Origin: PALSA-610 sp038213435
GTDB lineage: Bacteria; Actinomycetota; Acidimicrobiia; IMCC26256; PALSA-610
Direction of reading: 5' to 3'
Length of the DNA: 64,000 nt
NCBI GenBank assembly: GCA_038213435.1
Contig: JBBQTI010000012.1
Coordinates: forward strand, 19,824 to 83,823
The notes beneath the pieces are model-generated. The model worked only from the letters and a program-made list of their open reading frames with translations, was not told where the DNA came from and did no database searches. Position 1 is the stretch's first letter. Each line of letters begins with the position of its first letter. The position numbers were made by a program, and so were the translations under genes. Positions 44,383 to 52,780 of this stretch are shown here, one piece after another.

Positions 44383-44757
44383 TCAGCCAGACTTGATGAG
44401 CGCTGCGTAGCACGCGGAGATCTCGGTAGTGAACTTCGCCTTGTCGACACCTGGTGGCGGCGAGTTGAAATCCGCGGTGGCGGGTGCCGGGTACCGCACG
44501 CCGTGGGAGGCCAAGCAGCTCAGCAGCTTTTCCCGCTTTTGTGCGGATAGCGCAGCGGCCGGCTTCTTCGCGGCCGGTTTCTGCGTTTGCTGCGCCTTCG
44601 CCCCCGAGACGCCCGCCGTTTTCGTGCTGCTGTCAGGAGCGTACACGTAGCCGACGCCGAACCCGATACCAGCTCCGACCAACAGAATAACGGCGCCCAC
44701 GATGATCGAACGCGGGTCGAGCACAGCCGAGATCCGTTGCGCGCTCATCGAGTGCAT
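44383..44757 (-). CDS. Secreted/membrane-anchored small protein with Cys pair
   Basis: A ~124-residue protein with one membrane helix (SIIVGAVILLVGAGIGFGVG, residues ~19-38), a Lys/Ala-rich linker, and a ~50-residue external domain. That domain holds two cysteines about 35 residues apart (LLSCLASHGVRYPAP and EISACYAALI) that probably form a disulfide. Similar C-x(n)-G-V-x-x-P small domains occur in actinobacterial exported proteins of unknown role. Starts at ATG 44757 and 44748 are both possible around an AGGGGAGG site. It lies 13 bp upstream of the SGNH hydrolase on the same strand, so they are likely co-expressed. Confidence 0.65.
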   Translation of the reverse strand: MHSMSAQRISAVLDPRSIIVGAVILLVGAGIGFGVGYVYAPDSSTKTAGVSGAKAQQTQKPAAKKPAAALSAQKREKLLSCLASHGVRYPAPATADFNSPPPGVDKAKFTTEISACYAALIKSG

Positions 44758-45044
44758 TGCCTCCCCTACACGACGACCGCCCTCGACCGCGTGTCGAGAT
44801 CCTATATGAGCCCCGGACTGCGCGCCGAAGCGAGAACGCTTCGCTAGGGTCTCCCGCATGACGAACGCGCTGGACGTTCAACGCGCCGCGCGAACCTCGG
44901 CGTCGTCGACGCGGTCGAACCCGACGTCGTGCGGATCACCGCGCCCACCCGCCAGGAGCAGGACCTCCGGGATCGTGAGAAACACGGTCGTCACCAAGGC
45001 GACCCAGGGACGTCGGAAGGATCTGCTTACGGGCGCGCGTCATC

Positions 45045-45464
45045 GTGAAGAGCGGCCCCGAACACAAGTTCCAAGCGGTTGAAGCGCTCGCGCTTCCCTG
45101 CCACCCTGAACCCGGCCGACGCGAGGATCGCTCCGACGACCCGCGGCACACTCCGCGACATTTCACCGGATCGAGGCTTTTGCCCGCTGCGCGCAACGAC
45201 ACCGGAGCTCGCCGGCACCAACGAGGTCATCGTCTTGCCCGAGAGCACCGCGTTCGGTTCCTGAGGTGCGACGATCAGCACGCGCTCGTGGTCCCGGTGC
45301 CTCGTGACCGAGCGACACCGATCCGATTTTCGAGCGTCGCGATCGACGAGGCGGGCGAACAGCTCGTGATCGAGACGCTCCGATCGGGTCAGCCCGCGCC
45401 GGGCCGATGGTCGCGCGGTTGGGGCGCGACTTTGCCTCGTTCTGCGCCGTCGGGCCGGAGTTAG
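45045..45464 (+). pseudogene. Possible frameshifted coding remnant
   Basis: Two plus-strand stretches show coding-like high third-position GC but lie in different frames. The first (about 45079-45264) ends TPELAGTNEVIVLPESTAFG before a stop; the second (about 45260-45430) reads RFLRCDDQHALVVPVPRDRA and continues IRFSSVAIDEAGEQLVIETL. Read together they look like one gene broken near 45262. No family was recognised. The flanking DNA from 44758 to 45044 and 45465 to 45503 shows no convincing gene. Confidence 0.3.
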
Positions 45465-45503
45465 GGTGGAACTGTTGATGCAACGACACATGGGGAAGTC
45501 GTG

Positions 45504-46079
45504 ATGGCGAGAACGCGCGCGCAGCAGCCGCGCTTCGTCCATGCCGTCTTCGGCGACACGAAGATGTGCGCGGCGGCCCGCGGGGAGCGCAAACGGTTCC
45601 GTGGCCGCTTCGACGCGGCGTTCCAGGCGCTACGCCTGATGTGGCTGACCGATGCGTTCCTCGCACAGGCACTTTACCGCGCGCAGGCGGGGCTCGACGC
45701 GCTCGGCGTACCGCTTTTGCCGCGCGTCATGCACCGCCTCGCGATCATGACCGGGCAGGTGTGCGTGGGACGCTCGGTCCTCATGCAGCCAGGCGTCTGC
45801 ATCCCTCACGGCCAGGTCGTCATCGACGGAAACGTTGAGATCGACCGAGAAGTCGTCATCTTGCCTTGGGTGACCATTGGGCCGAGCGCCGGCGACACGC
45901 ACGGCCCGGTGATCGAACGCGGCGTACGCATCGGCACCGGAGCGAAAGTGCTTGGGCGAATCACGGTGCATCGCGACGCGAAGATCGGTGCGAACGCGGT
46001 CGTGCTCGAAGACGTACCCGCCGGCGCGACCGTCGCGGGCGTGCCGGCACGGGTCATCAAGCACGCTGCTCCGCGCTGA
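45504..46079 (+). CDS. Serine-acetyltransferase-like protein (both catalytic His retained)
   Basis: A 191-residue paralogue of the two other local acetyltransferase units. ATG 45504 follows GGGGAAG; GTG 45501 is one codon earlier. The helical N-terminus RFRGRFDAAFQALRLMWLTD precedes beta-helix repeats (VCVGRSVLMQPGVCIPHG, IGTGAKVLGRITVHRDAKIG, IGANAVVLEDVPAGATVAG). It keeps His at both CysE-like catalytic positions (PHGQVV and GDTHGP) and so is the copy most likely to be active. The acceptor may be a sugar hydroxyl or serine. It stands alone between a broken region and the FkbM gene. Confidence 0.82.
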   Translation: MARTRAQQPRFVHAVFGDTKMCAAARGERKRFRGRFDAAFQALRLMWLTDAFLAQALYRAQAGLDALGVPLLPRVMHRLAIMTGQVCVGRSVLMQPGVCIPHGQVVIDGNVEIDREVVILPWVTIGPSAGDTHGPVIERGVRIGTGAKVLGRITVHRDAKIGANAVVLEDVPAGATVAGVPARVIKHAAPR

Positions 46080-46218
46080 GCGTTTCGGCGCTCGGCGCAA
46101 AGGAACTCAGTGCTCGCTTGGCCAGAACGCGCCGAGCCAGTCGATCTCTTTCATCGGCTCGTCGATCGTGTGCTCCTCGCGATGCTCGATGACCTGATGA
46201 GGCCGTGTGTCGTGGCCC

Positions 46219-46971
46219 TCAGCGCAGGTCCTTACGGCGCCAGGCCTCCCATACCCAGGGGTAGTCCCACAGTTGCGTGTGTGTCTCGCGCAACACACGC
46301 TGGATCGCCCGGCGACGCCGGTGAGCCCGAGGAAGCCACTCGTGGAACTGCACGAGGATCGTGTCGATGCGAGGTATCCAACCCGACTCCGCAAGGCGGG
46401 GGAGCACGTCGTACTCACTGCCCTCGATGTTGAGCTCGAGCAGATCAATGTGATCGAGCTCGAGCTCCTCGAACACCTCCGCTGCGTCTCGGATTTGCGC
46501 CGTCGTCACTTCGACGTTCCGCTTCTTCGCGAAATAGTTCTCGGGAAAGAAACTTGAACCCGGTCCCTGAAGGGTCATCGTCAAGATTCCATTGCGATCG
46601 CTCAAGCCGTGTTCGAGGACAGAGATGTTCGGATGGCGAGCCGCGACTTCGTGCAGACGCTGAAGCGGGCGCGGATTCGGCTCGAAGGCGTAGATCTGAG
46701 CGCCGGACTTGCGCGCAACGCGCTCTGACCAATTCCCGACATACGCTCCGGCTTCGACGACGATGCTCGCTTCGTCGAGGTCGAAGTCGATCAGCAGATC
46801 CGGATTCTCGTGGAGCGCTCGCCGCATCGCGATGAGGGCGCGGCTGTAAACAACGTGCTCATAAACTTGGCGACCGCCCGGCGCCGAGGTCCGTTGCCGA
46901 CGAGAGACGATGTAACCGATCGGAGAGCGGTATGCGCGCCGCAACGCGTATGCGGCGCGCGCGCGGTCCAC
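46219..46971 (-). CDS. FkbM family methyltransferase
   Basis: A 250-residue SAM-dependent O-methyltransferase of the FkbM type, often found in polysaccharide loci. The SAM motif VVEAGAYVGNWSERVARKSG is near residue 70, YAFEPNPRPLQRLHE follows, and the family signature HIDLLELNIEGSEYDVLPRL lies near residue 172. The length is normal for the family. GTG 46971 is the assigned start; TAACAT lies eight bases upstream and no ribosome site is visible. The gap 46080-46218 to the preceding gene holds nothing recognisable. It likely methylates a sugar of the locally made glycan. Confidence 0.87.
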   Translation of the reverse strand: MDRARAAYALRRAYRSPIGYIVSRRQRTSAPGGRQVYEHVVYSRALIAMRRALHENPDLLIDFDLDEASIVVEAGAYVGNWSERVARKSGAQIYAFEPNPRPLQRLHEVAARHPNISVLEHGLSDRNGILTMTLQGPGSSFFPENYFAKKRNVEVTTAQIRDAAEVFEELELDHIDLLELNIEGSEYDVLPRLAESGWIPRIDTILVQFHEWLPRAHRRRRAIQRVLRETHTQLWDYPWVWEAWRRKDLR

Positions 46972-47104
46972 GAGAGGGAATGTTAATGCGGCGAACTCGT
47001 CCGGGTCAATCCAAATGCCAGCCCGTCCCGGTCGCGGCGGCGGCGGGTCGTTGAAGTAGCGTTCGGGTCTCGCTGGCGTTCATAGGCAACGCCGAAGGAC
47101 CACC

Positions 47105-48145
47105 ATGATCTCACTCCGGCGAAATCGCCCTCACGGAACCATGGCCGATCCGTTGGCCGCGGCGGATGAACTCGTCGCACAGGGCCGCGCGCTCGAGGCG
47201 ATCGATCTGCTCACGGAGGCGAACCGACGGGCGCGGTACTTCGACCGCGAAAGCCGCCTCGTTCACCTTCGCCATACGGCATTCGACGGCATGCCGATCG
47301 GTGAAGGGCTCCAGGATTGGCCGCCGGACGCGCCTGACCTCTTTCCGGGCATGCAACTGCCCGAGGTGGCGCCAAACGACTTCACGGCAGAAACGCTGCG
47401 GAGCGGCATCGTGCGACACGGTTGTCTCGTCGTGCGCGGCCTCGTTCCGCCGGAACGAGTCGCGATCCTCGTCGACGACATCGAGCAATCGATGAACGCG
47501 TTCGAAGCATGGGAACGGGACCCGTCGGCCGACACGTCGCCATGGTTCGTCCCGTTCGACACTGGTCCCGGGTGCACGTTGCGCCAGGTGCGCAAGTGGG
47601 TAACCGGAGGTGGCGGCGTCTGGACCGTCGATTCACCGCGCGCGTTGTTCGACGCACTCGAGACGTTTCACGACGTCGGCATCGACGAGCCGCTGACTGC
47701 CTACCTCGGGGAACGCCCGGCCCTGTCGGTGAAGAAGTGGACGCTTCGGCGGGTACCCGTGGCGTCGGGAACGAACTGGCACCAAGACGGGGCGTTTCTC
47801 GGCCAAGGGATCCGCACCGTCAACTTCTGGCTCACGCTTTCGCACTGCGGCGACGACGCGCCGGCGCTCGACATCGTTCCTTGCCGTATGCAGGAGATCC
47901 TGCCGACCGGAACCGAAGGCGCGATCTTCGACTGGTCCGTCGGTGAGGGGGTCGTCGAGAGAGTCGCACGCGACGCACCGATCATGCGGCCAGTGTTCGA
48001 ACCCGGCGACGCGATGTTCTTCGACGAGCGCTTCTTGCACCGCACCGCGGTGAGCCCGTCGATGACGCACGAACGCTACGCGATCGAGTCCTGGTTCTTC
48101 GCTCCGTCGCGTTACCCACACGACCAGGTCCCGCTCGTCTTCTGA
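47105..48145 (+). CDS. Phytanoyl-CoA dioxygenase (PhyH) family protein
   Basis: A 346-residue Fe(II)/2-oxoglutarate-type oxygenase. The first iron ligands are in NWHQDGAFLGQGIRTVNFWL (His-x-Asp, near residue 230). The distal His is in DERFLHRTAVSPSM, with an Arg in ERYAIESWFF near the C-terminus. The N-terminal ~90 residues form a helical extension (AAADELVAQGRALEAIDLLT). ATG 47105 has GAAGGA upstream; ATG 47141 is also plausible. Members hydroxylate acyl-CoAs, small molecules or sugar-linked groups. The location suggests modification of a lipid or glycan precursor, which is inference. Confidence 0.83.
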   Translation: MISLRRNRPHGTMADPLAAADELVAQGRALEAIDLLTEANRRARYFDRESRLVHLRHTAFDGMPIGEGLQDWPPDAPDLFPGMQLPEVAPNDFTAETLRSGIVRHGCLVVRGLVPPERVAILVDDIEQSMNAFEAWERDPSADTSPWFVPFDTGPGCTLRQVRKWVTGGGGVWTVDSPRALFDALETFHDVGIDEPLTAYLGERPALSVKKWTLRRVPVASGTNWHQDGAFLGQGIRTVNFWLTLSHCGDDAPALDIVPCRMQEILPTGTEGAIFDWSVGEGVVERVARDAPIMRPVFEPGDAMFFDERFLHRTAVSPSMTHERYAIESWFFAPSRYPHDQVPLVF

Positions 48146-48418
48146 TCGAGTCGCGGCTTCAGCGCACCCGCTTCAGCGGATCCGTTGGAGGAAACCCTCT
48201 CCATCCGCATGTTGCTCGCCGGGCTGCGAGTCGCAGCACGACGACCCTGCACTCGTGTATCCAGTGCGTTCTCGGGTCCACACTTATGGATTAATTTTGC
48301 GCTCCGCTCGCGAACGATTGGGTCGATTCTCGGCTCCGCCTCCGCTGCGGTCGGCTTCGCCTTCATCTCCTCGCTCGCTTCGATGTCGCCTCCCTGCCCG
48401 TACAGGTATCGTTCCGAC

Positions 48419-48679
48419 GTGCTCGGCAAGAAAGTGCTCGTTGATACCGGGGTGACGATCGGCGACCGGGTCCACATTCGGAACAACGTGTCCGTCTATG
48501 CCGATGTCACGCTCGACCACGACGTTCTTGTCGGTCCGAGCGCGGTGTTCACCAATGATCGGCCTCCACATTGCTGCGTGCCTCGCCGCGACCCTCGACG
48601 CGGTTGGGCCATGTCAACATCGGCTTGCCTCGTTGAGGAGCCGTACGAGATCGCGCCCAAGGAGCCTGCGCCGGGGTGA
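48419..48679 (+). pseudogene. Truncated WbbJ/WxcM-type hexapeptide acetyltransferase remnant
   Basis: The frame from GTG 48419 gives VLGKKVLVDTGVTIGDRVHI then RNNVSVYADVTLDHDVLVGP and AVFTND, the central beta-helix of a sugar O/N-acetyltransferase. The N-terminal coils are missing, and after VFTND the sequence loses similarity (RPPHCCVPRRDPRRG). It is unrelated to the three CysE-like paralogues. The preceding 48146-48418 shows no gene but is locally less GC-rich, and 48680-48806 shows none either. Confidence 0.6.
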
Positions 48680-48806
48680 GCGGCATTGCGACGGGTGGGC
48701 GCATTCGCCGGGACGTGCACCGCCTCGAGCTTCCGGAGCCGGGCGAGGAGATCTATATGTCAACCGTTCGAGCATGCGCCAAATTGTGCGGGTGATTGCG
48801 GAGACG

Positions 48807-50393
48807 ATGTCGAGACCGACGCGCCGAGAAATGATGGATCCCCGACCTGGCGTACGTCGAGTCGCGTTGGGCGCGTTCGCGGCGATCGAGGCCTTTGCAT
48901 TTGTGTTCTACATGGTGCTGGGCCGCTTCGCCTGGTTCACTCAGGACGAATGGGACTTCCTCGCCGGCCGGACGGCGTGGGATGTCGGCGACCTCTTTCG
49001 GCCTCATAACGAGCATTGGTCAACACTGCCGATCCTCGCGTTTCGGCTTCTGTGGGTCGTCTTTGGCGTGCGGACATATGTGCCCTATCTCGCCATAACG
49101 ATCGCGCTCTACTTGACCGTCGCGGCGCTGCTCCGAATGTTGATGCGCCGTGCCGGCGTGGGTCCTTGGGTCTCAACCGCCGCGGCGACGGTCTTCGCGC
49201 TGTTCGGGACCGGCTACCACAACATCGATTACTCGTTCCAGATGGCGTGGGGCGCCACCCTCGTCTTCGGCCTGTGCTACGTGATGCTGGTCGATCATGC
49301 CGGTGCTTTCGATCGGCGCGACTGGATCGGTCTTGGTCTCGGGCTCGCGGCGTTGATGACGGCAGGCATCTCGATCACGTTGATCGCGGCCGCTGCAATC
49401 ACGGTGTTCCTTCGACGAGGCTGGCGTCACGCGCTATTGCATGTCGGGCCTCTCGGCGGCGTGTACGTCATCTGGTACATCGCGATCGGACACAAGGGCT
49501 ACCTGAGGCGGTCGAGCCTCGGTGAGGCAATGCGCTTCACGGTTCGAGGGCTGAGCGAAACCTTCGATGCAATCGGCCAAGTTCCAGGCGTCGGCGTTGC
49601 CCTGTTCGTACTTCTTGTTCTCGGGCTCGCCATGGCATGGATTCCCCGTCACGGCGAGATCCTGCGCGAACGCGCGGCCGCACCGATTGCACTGCTCGTC
49701 GGTTCGGTCCTCTTTCTGTTCACGACGGGTTTCGGCCGCGGGACCGACTTCGCGCACGGCATTCCCCCGTTACCCGCGAGCCGCTATCGCGACGTCGCCG
49801 CCGCACTCCTGTTGCCGGCGCTCGCCGTCGCGGCCGACGTCGTGGCGCGTCGACCGAAGGTCCTCACGCCGATCATGTGTGCGCTTTTCTTGATCGGTGT
49901 GCCCGGCAACTTGCGGATCGCGGCTGACCGCGCTCCTGATTGGCGCGAATACAAGCTGCTGGTGCTGGCGACACTCCACGTCCCTATTTCCCCGGAGCTC
50001 CCCAACTGGGTGCGCCCGGACCGGGCGTTCAATCCCTGGCTCACCGTCGGTTGGTTGCGCGCTGGTGTCGCGTCCGGACGCGTGCCTCGAGCACGCCCGA
50101 TCAAGATGACGCCCACGTTCGTTGCGGCACGCTCGCTCAGCCTCGCGCTCCAGCCCGTGCCGTCCAAGCACCTTCGGTCGTGTCGCCGCCTCTCCCCGGG
50201 CACGACGCGCGTCCTGATCCGCGATGAGCCCTTCACGGTCAGCTCGGGCGAGGTCTCGGTCGTGTACCAGGCGCCAGGAGGTACGGCGTCTTCGTCCAGC
50301 CGTCTGAAACCGGGGACGTATGTCGCCGTTGCAGGACCGCTCCTACTCCGAGTCGCACCGGTTGCGCCCGAAGACGCCGTCGTCTGCAGGTAG
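48807..50393 (+). CDS. GT-C-like polytopic membrane protein
   Basis: A ~528-residue integral membrane protein with about 10-11 helices. After the first helix comes WFTQDEWDFLAGR, an acidic motif in the first external loop of the kind that binds the lipid-phosphate sugar donor in GT-C glycosyltransferases. Later helices include YVPYLAITIALYLTVAALLR and VGVALFVLLVLGLAMAWIP, and the last ~110 residues are soluble and extracytoplasmic. ATG 48807 is used, with ATG 48831 possible. Glycosyl transfer is inferred from the fold, not from a named family. It is followed by a second GT-C-like gene. Confidence 0.7.
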   Translation: MSRPTRREMMDPRPGVRRVALGAFAAIEAFAFVFYMVLGRFAWFTQDEWDFLAGRTAWDVGDLFRPHNEHWSTLPILAFRLLWVVFGVRTYVPYLAITIALYLTVAALLRMLMRRAGVGPWVSTAAATVFALFGTGYHNIDYSFQMAWGATLVFGLCYVMLVDHAGAFDRRDWIGLGLGLAALMTAGISITLIAAAAITVFLRRGWRHALLHVGPLGGVYVIWYIAIGHKGYLRRSSLGEAMRFTVRGLSETFDAIGQVPGVGVALFVLLVLGLAMAWIPRHGEILRERAAAPIALLVGSVLFLFTTGFGRGTDFAHGIPPLPASRYRDVAAALLLPALAVAADVVARRPKVLTPIMCALFLIGVPGNLRIAADRAPDWREYKLLVLATLHVPISPELPNWVRPDRAFNPWLTVGWLRAGVASGRVPRARPIKMTPTFVAARSLSLALQPVPSKHLRSCRRLSPGTTRVLIRDEPFTVSSGEVSVVYQAPGGTASSSSRLKPGTYVAVAGPLLLRVAPVAPEDAVVCR

Positions 50394-50584
50394 TCGGATG
50401 CCGTGTACCAGGTGACGGGAGGCAGCGCGGCTTCGAATCGTTGCTGTTCACAAAATGCGCCGTGGCGCGGACGGTTTTCGAGGGATGGCGCCGGGGGTTG
50501 GTGGGTGCAGGCCTTGGCGAGAACAGCGGCGAACGGGCATCATTGCCGCTCGTGCCTGATCGCAGTGCGGCGGATCCCCAGCTC

Positions 50585-52291
50585 GTGGTAGTTGACGCAG
50601 ACATCGCGCCGACACGGCGTGATGAGCAGACGCGTCGCGGCTATGGGCGTCGGTCGCGTCGAGATAGTGGACGTAGAGAACGGCGGCCGGCCTGGGTCGT
50701 GCTCGTTCCGACGCTTATCTTGGCGGTGTGGGCGGCGTCGTGGGTGATCCACGCGACCCGTTCGATCACTCCTGAGATTCAGGGCGACGGCGCCGTTTAT
50801 CTGAGTACTGCGGAAGGCCTGCGTCGGCACGGGCTCCCTACGGTTGCGTTCAACCTGAACTGGGATGGGTTCACTCCCAAGCAAGCGGTCGCGTTCAACG
50901 GGCGTGTCCCGTCGACCATTTTCCCGCCGGGTTATCCGGCCGCGCTGGCCATCACCTCGGTGGTTGCCGGCGGTGTTCGGAGCGCGGCACGCACGCTCGA
51001 CGTCATCCTGGTCGTCGTCAACCTGTTGTTGGTCGGCTGGCTGACCGCGCGCATGACGGCGAACAGATCAGTGATCGTGGCGACAGTGCCTGCGGTGTTG
51101 CTGCTGTTCTATACCGATAATCGTCGCCTCTTCTTTGTCCCTCTTTTCGGCTGGCTGCAACTGCACCGCGCCGTCACGAGCGAACCCTTGTTCATGACGT
51201 TCTCCGTCGTGGGTTTGCTCGCCTTGCATGGCGCGCTCACGGCCGACCAAGCGCGAGGAAAACGTGCATTCGTGGTCGCGGCCGGAGCCGCTTCGGCGGC
51301 GCTGCTCGTCCGCTACGTCGAAGTTGCGTTCGTCCTTGCCGCGGTGATCGCGCTGGTTGCCTTGGATCGTCGACGCGATCTTCGTTCGCGTTTGCGCCGG
51401 GCGGCGATCTACACCGCAGTCGCAGCCGCTCCGACCGCGCTCTTTATCGCATGGGCTCGCCTCGATGGAGGCCAAAACCCAACGTCGAAGATCTATCGGC
51501 TGTCGGGGAACGTCCGCGCGCCGTTCGAGAGGCTTGCCGACTACGTGTTGCCGCCGGGCGGACCATACGCGCTGCGGTTGCTCACGGTCGGGGTATTGCT
51601 CGCCCTCGCCCTCGTCGTTGCCGTGTGGGGACCCAGCCTGCCCGGCGCGAGCCCCGAGGAAGACGACAAGGCCCGGTCGCTCCTGCAGCTCGGATTGTTG
51701 TTCATTGGCATATACCTGGTGTTCATCATGGCCGTGGTCACCTTCCTCGACCTTGCGGTGCCAATCGATGCCCGAATCTTCGCCCCGATTCGTGCCCTGT
51801 GGTACGCGGTGCTTCTTGCTGTCGCCTACCGATCGCTCGTTGGTCTCGTGTCGCGCGTCGGGACGGTCGCGATCATCAGCGCACTCGCGGCACTGCTCGT
51901 TCTAGCAAACTGGTCGCACACGCGGCCCCTGCTCGATGAAGCACCCGCGCTGAAGCCCGCGCGGACCTCGGTCGCGGACGCGATCGCTCGCATCCCCGAC
52001 AACGCGCTCATCATGAGCAACGCACCCGACGCTATCTACGACATCAGTGGGCGCGCATCCGTCGCGCTGCCGTTCCTGTCGGGCGCGCCAACCCCCGAAT
52101 ACAAGCGCGAGATGCGCCAAGTGGTCGAGCTCCTCGACGCCCGCGGCGGCTATCTCGCGCTCTCCTGGTTCACCTGGAATCACTACACGGTCCCACCCGA
52201 GCTCCAGCGCTCGGTCGAGCTGCACCTCATAACGCAAAGCCCCGCGCGCGAGCCGACCGCTCAGCTCTACGAGATACTCCCGACGCGGTGA
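50585..52291 (+). CDS. GT-C / ArnT-like membrane glycosyltransferase (putative)
   Basis: A ~568-residue protein: an Arg-rich N-terminus (RRGYGRRSRRDSGRRERR) and about 11 membrane helices starting at WVVLVPTLILAVWAASWVIH. The first external loop carries an acidic segment (SITPEIQGDGAVYLSTAEGL) as in PMT/ArnT-type enzymes, followed by STIFPPGYPAALAI. A C-terminal soluble domain (~120 residues) ends it. The start is uncertain: GTG 50585 is given, with GTG 50501 and TTG 50441 in frame. With the preceding gene it forms the likely polymer-modifying or sugar-transferring core of the locus. The gap 50394-50584 shows no other gene. Confidence 0.7.
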   Translation: MVVDADIAPTRRDEQTRRGYGRRSRRDSGRRERRPAWVVLVPTLILAVWAASWVIHATRSITPEIQGDGAVYLSTAEGLRRHGLPTVAFNLNWDGFTPKQAVAFNGRVPSTIFPPGYPAALAITSVVAGGVRSAARTLDVILVVVNLLLVGWLTARMTANRSVIVATVPAVLLLFYTDNRRLFFVPLFGWLQLHRAVTSEPLFMTFSVVGLLALHGALTADQARGKRAFVVAAGAASAALLVRYVEVAFVLAAVIALVALDRRRDLRSRLRRAAIYTAVAAAPTALFIAWARLDGGQNPTSKIYRLSGNVRAPFERLADYVLPPGGPYALRLLTVGVLLALALVVAVWGPSLPGASPEEDDKARSLLQLGLLFIGIYLVFIMAVVTFLDLAVPIDARIFAPIRALWYAVLLAVAYRSLVGLVSRVGTVAIISALAALLVLANWSHTRPLLDEAPALKPARTSVADAIARIPDNALIMSNAPDAIYDISGRASVALPFLSGAPTPEYKREMRQVVELLDARGGYLALSWFTWNHYTVPPELQRSVELHLITQSPAREPTAQLYEILPTR

Positions 52292-52381
52292 CAACGGACG
52301 AGTTGTGCGTGAGCACGCCTACGAGTCACTCTCGAACCAGCCCGTCGGGTCGTCCGTCGATGGCGAGCGAGCAGCCAGTCG

Positions 52382-52780
52382 CTACGACTTGGCCACGACC
52401 TCGACCTTGCCCGACATCAAGGTGTGGATCGTGCACGTGTAGAAGAACGTGCCGGCCTTGGTGAAGGTGAACGAGTACGACTGGCCGGGGCCGAAAACAC
52501 TCGCGTCGGCGCCGAACTTGGCGCCGAAGTCGAGTGCATCCGCCGACTTCTCGACGTTGTGCGCGACCGCATCCTTGTTGATCCACGTCACCTTCGCCCC
52601 GACGTCGACGATCACGGTTGCGGGTGCGAATTGATTCGGCGCAGCATCGATCTCGACGGGTGTTCGTCCGCGCATGTCGACGGGCGGCAGAGCCGGTGTG
52701 ATCTTGTGCGTCGAGTCGCACGAAGCCGCGCCTGCGAGCGCGCACGCCACGAGCACGACGATCAGGACGGCGCGCTTCAT
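52382..52780 (-). CDS. Exported cupredoxin (plastocyanin-like)
   Basis: A 132-residue periplasmic or lipid-anchored blue-copper protein. A signal sequence (MKRAVLIVVLVACALAGAAS) is followed directly by Cys, so a lipobox-type anchor (GAASC) is possible. The copper ligands are visible: His in DAVAHNVEKS, then Cys, His and Met in YTCTIHTLMSG (C-x2-H-x3-M). It probably carries electrons outside the cytoplasm. ATG 52780 overlaps the pepA stop by four bases, an unusual coupling with no obvious functional link. It is convergent with the glycosyltransferase gene across 90 bp. Confidence 0.88.
   Translation of the reverse strand: MKRAVLIVVLVACALAGAASCDSTHKITPALPPVDMRGRTPVEIDAAPNQFAPATVIVDVGAKVTWINKDAVAHNVEKSADALDFGAKFGADASVFGPGQSYSFTFTKAGTFFYTCTIHTLMSGKVEVVAKS

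Noticed and set aside
44858..45082. A 74-codon plus-strand frame
   Set aside because: Ser/Arg/Thr-rich with no recognisable pattern and no ribosome site; a neighbouring frame is equally open.
48498..48806. N-terminal extension of the GT-C-like protein
   Set aside because: The sequence is Arg-rich without family character and overlaps the acetyltransferase remnant in another frame. The membrane protein begins plausibly at 48807.
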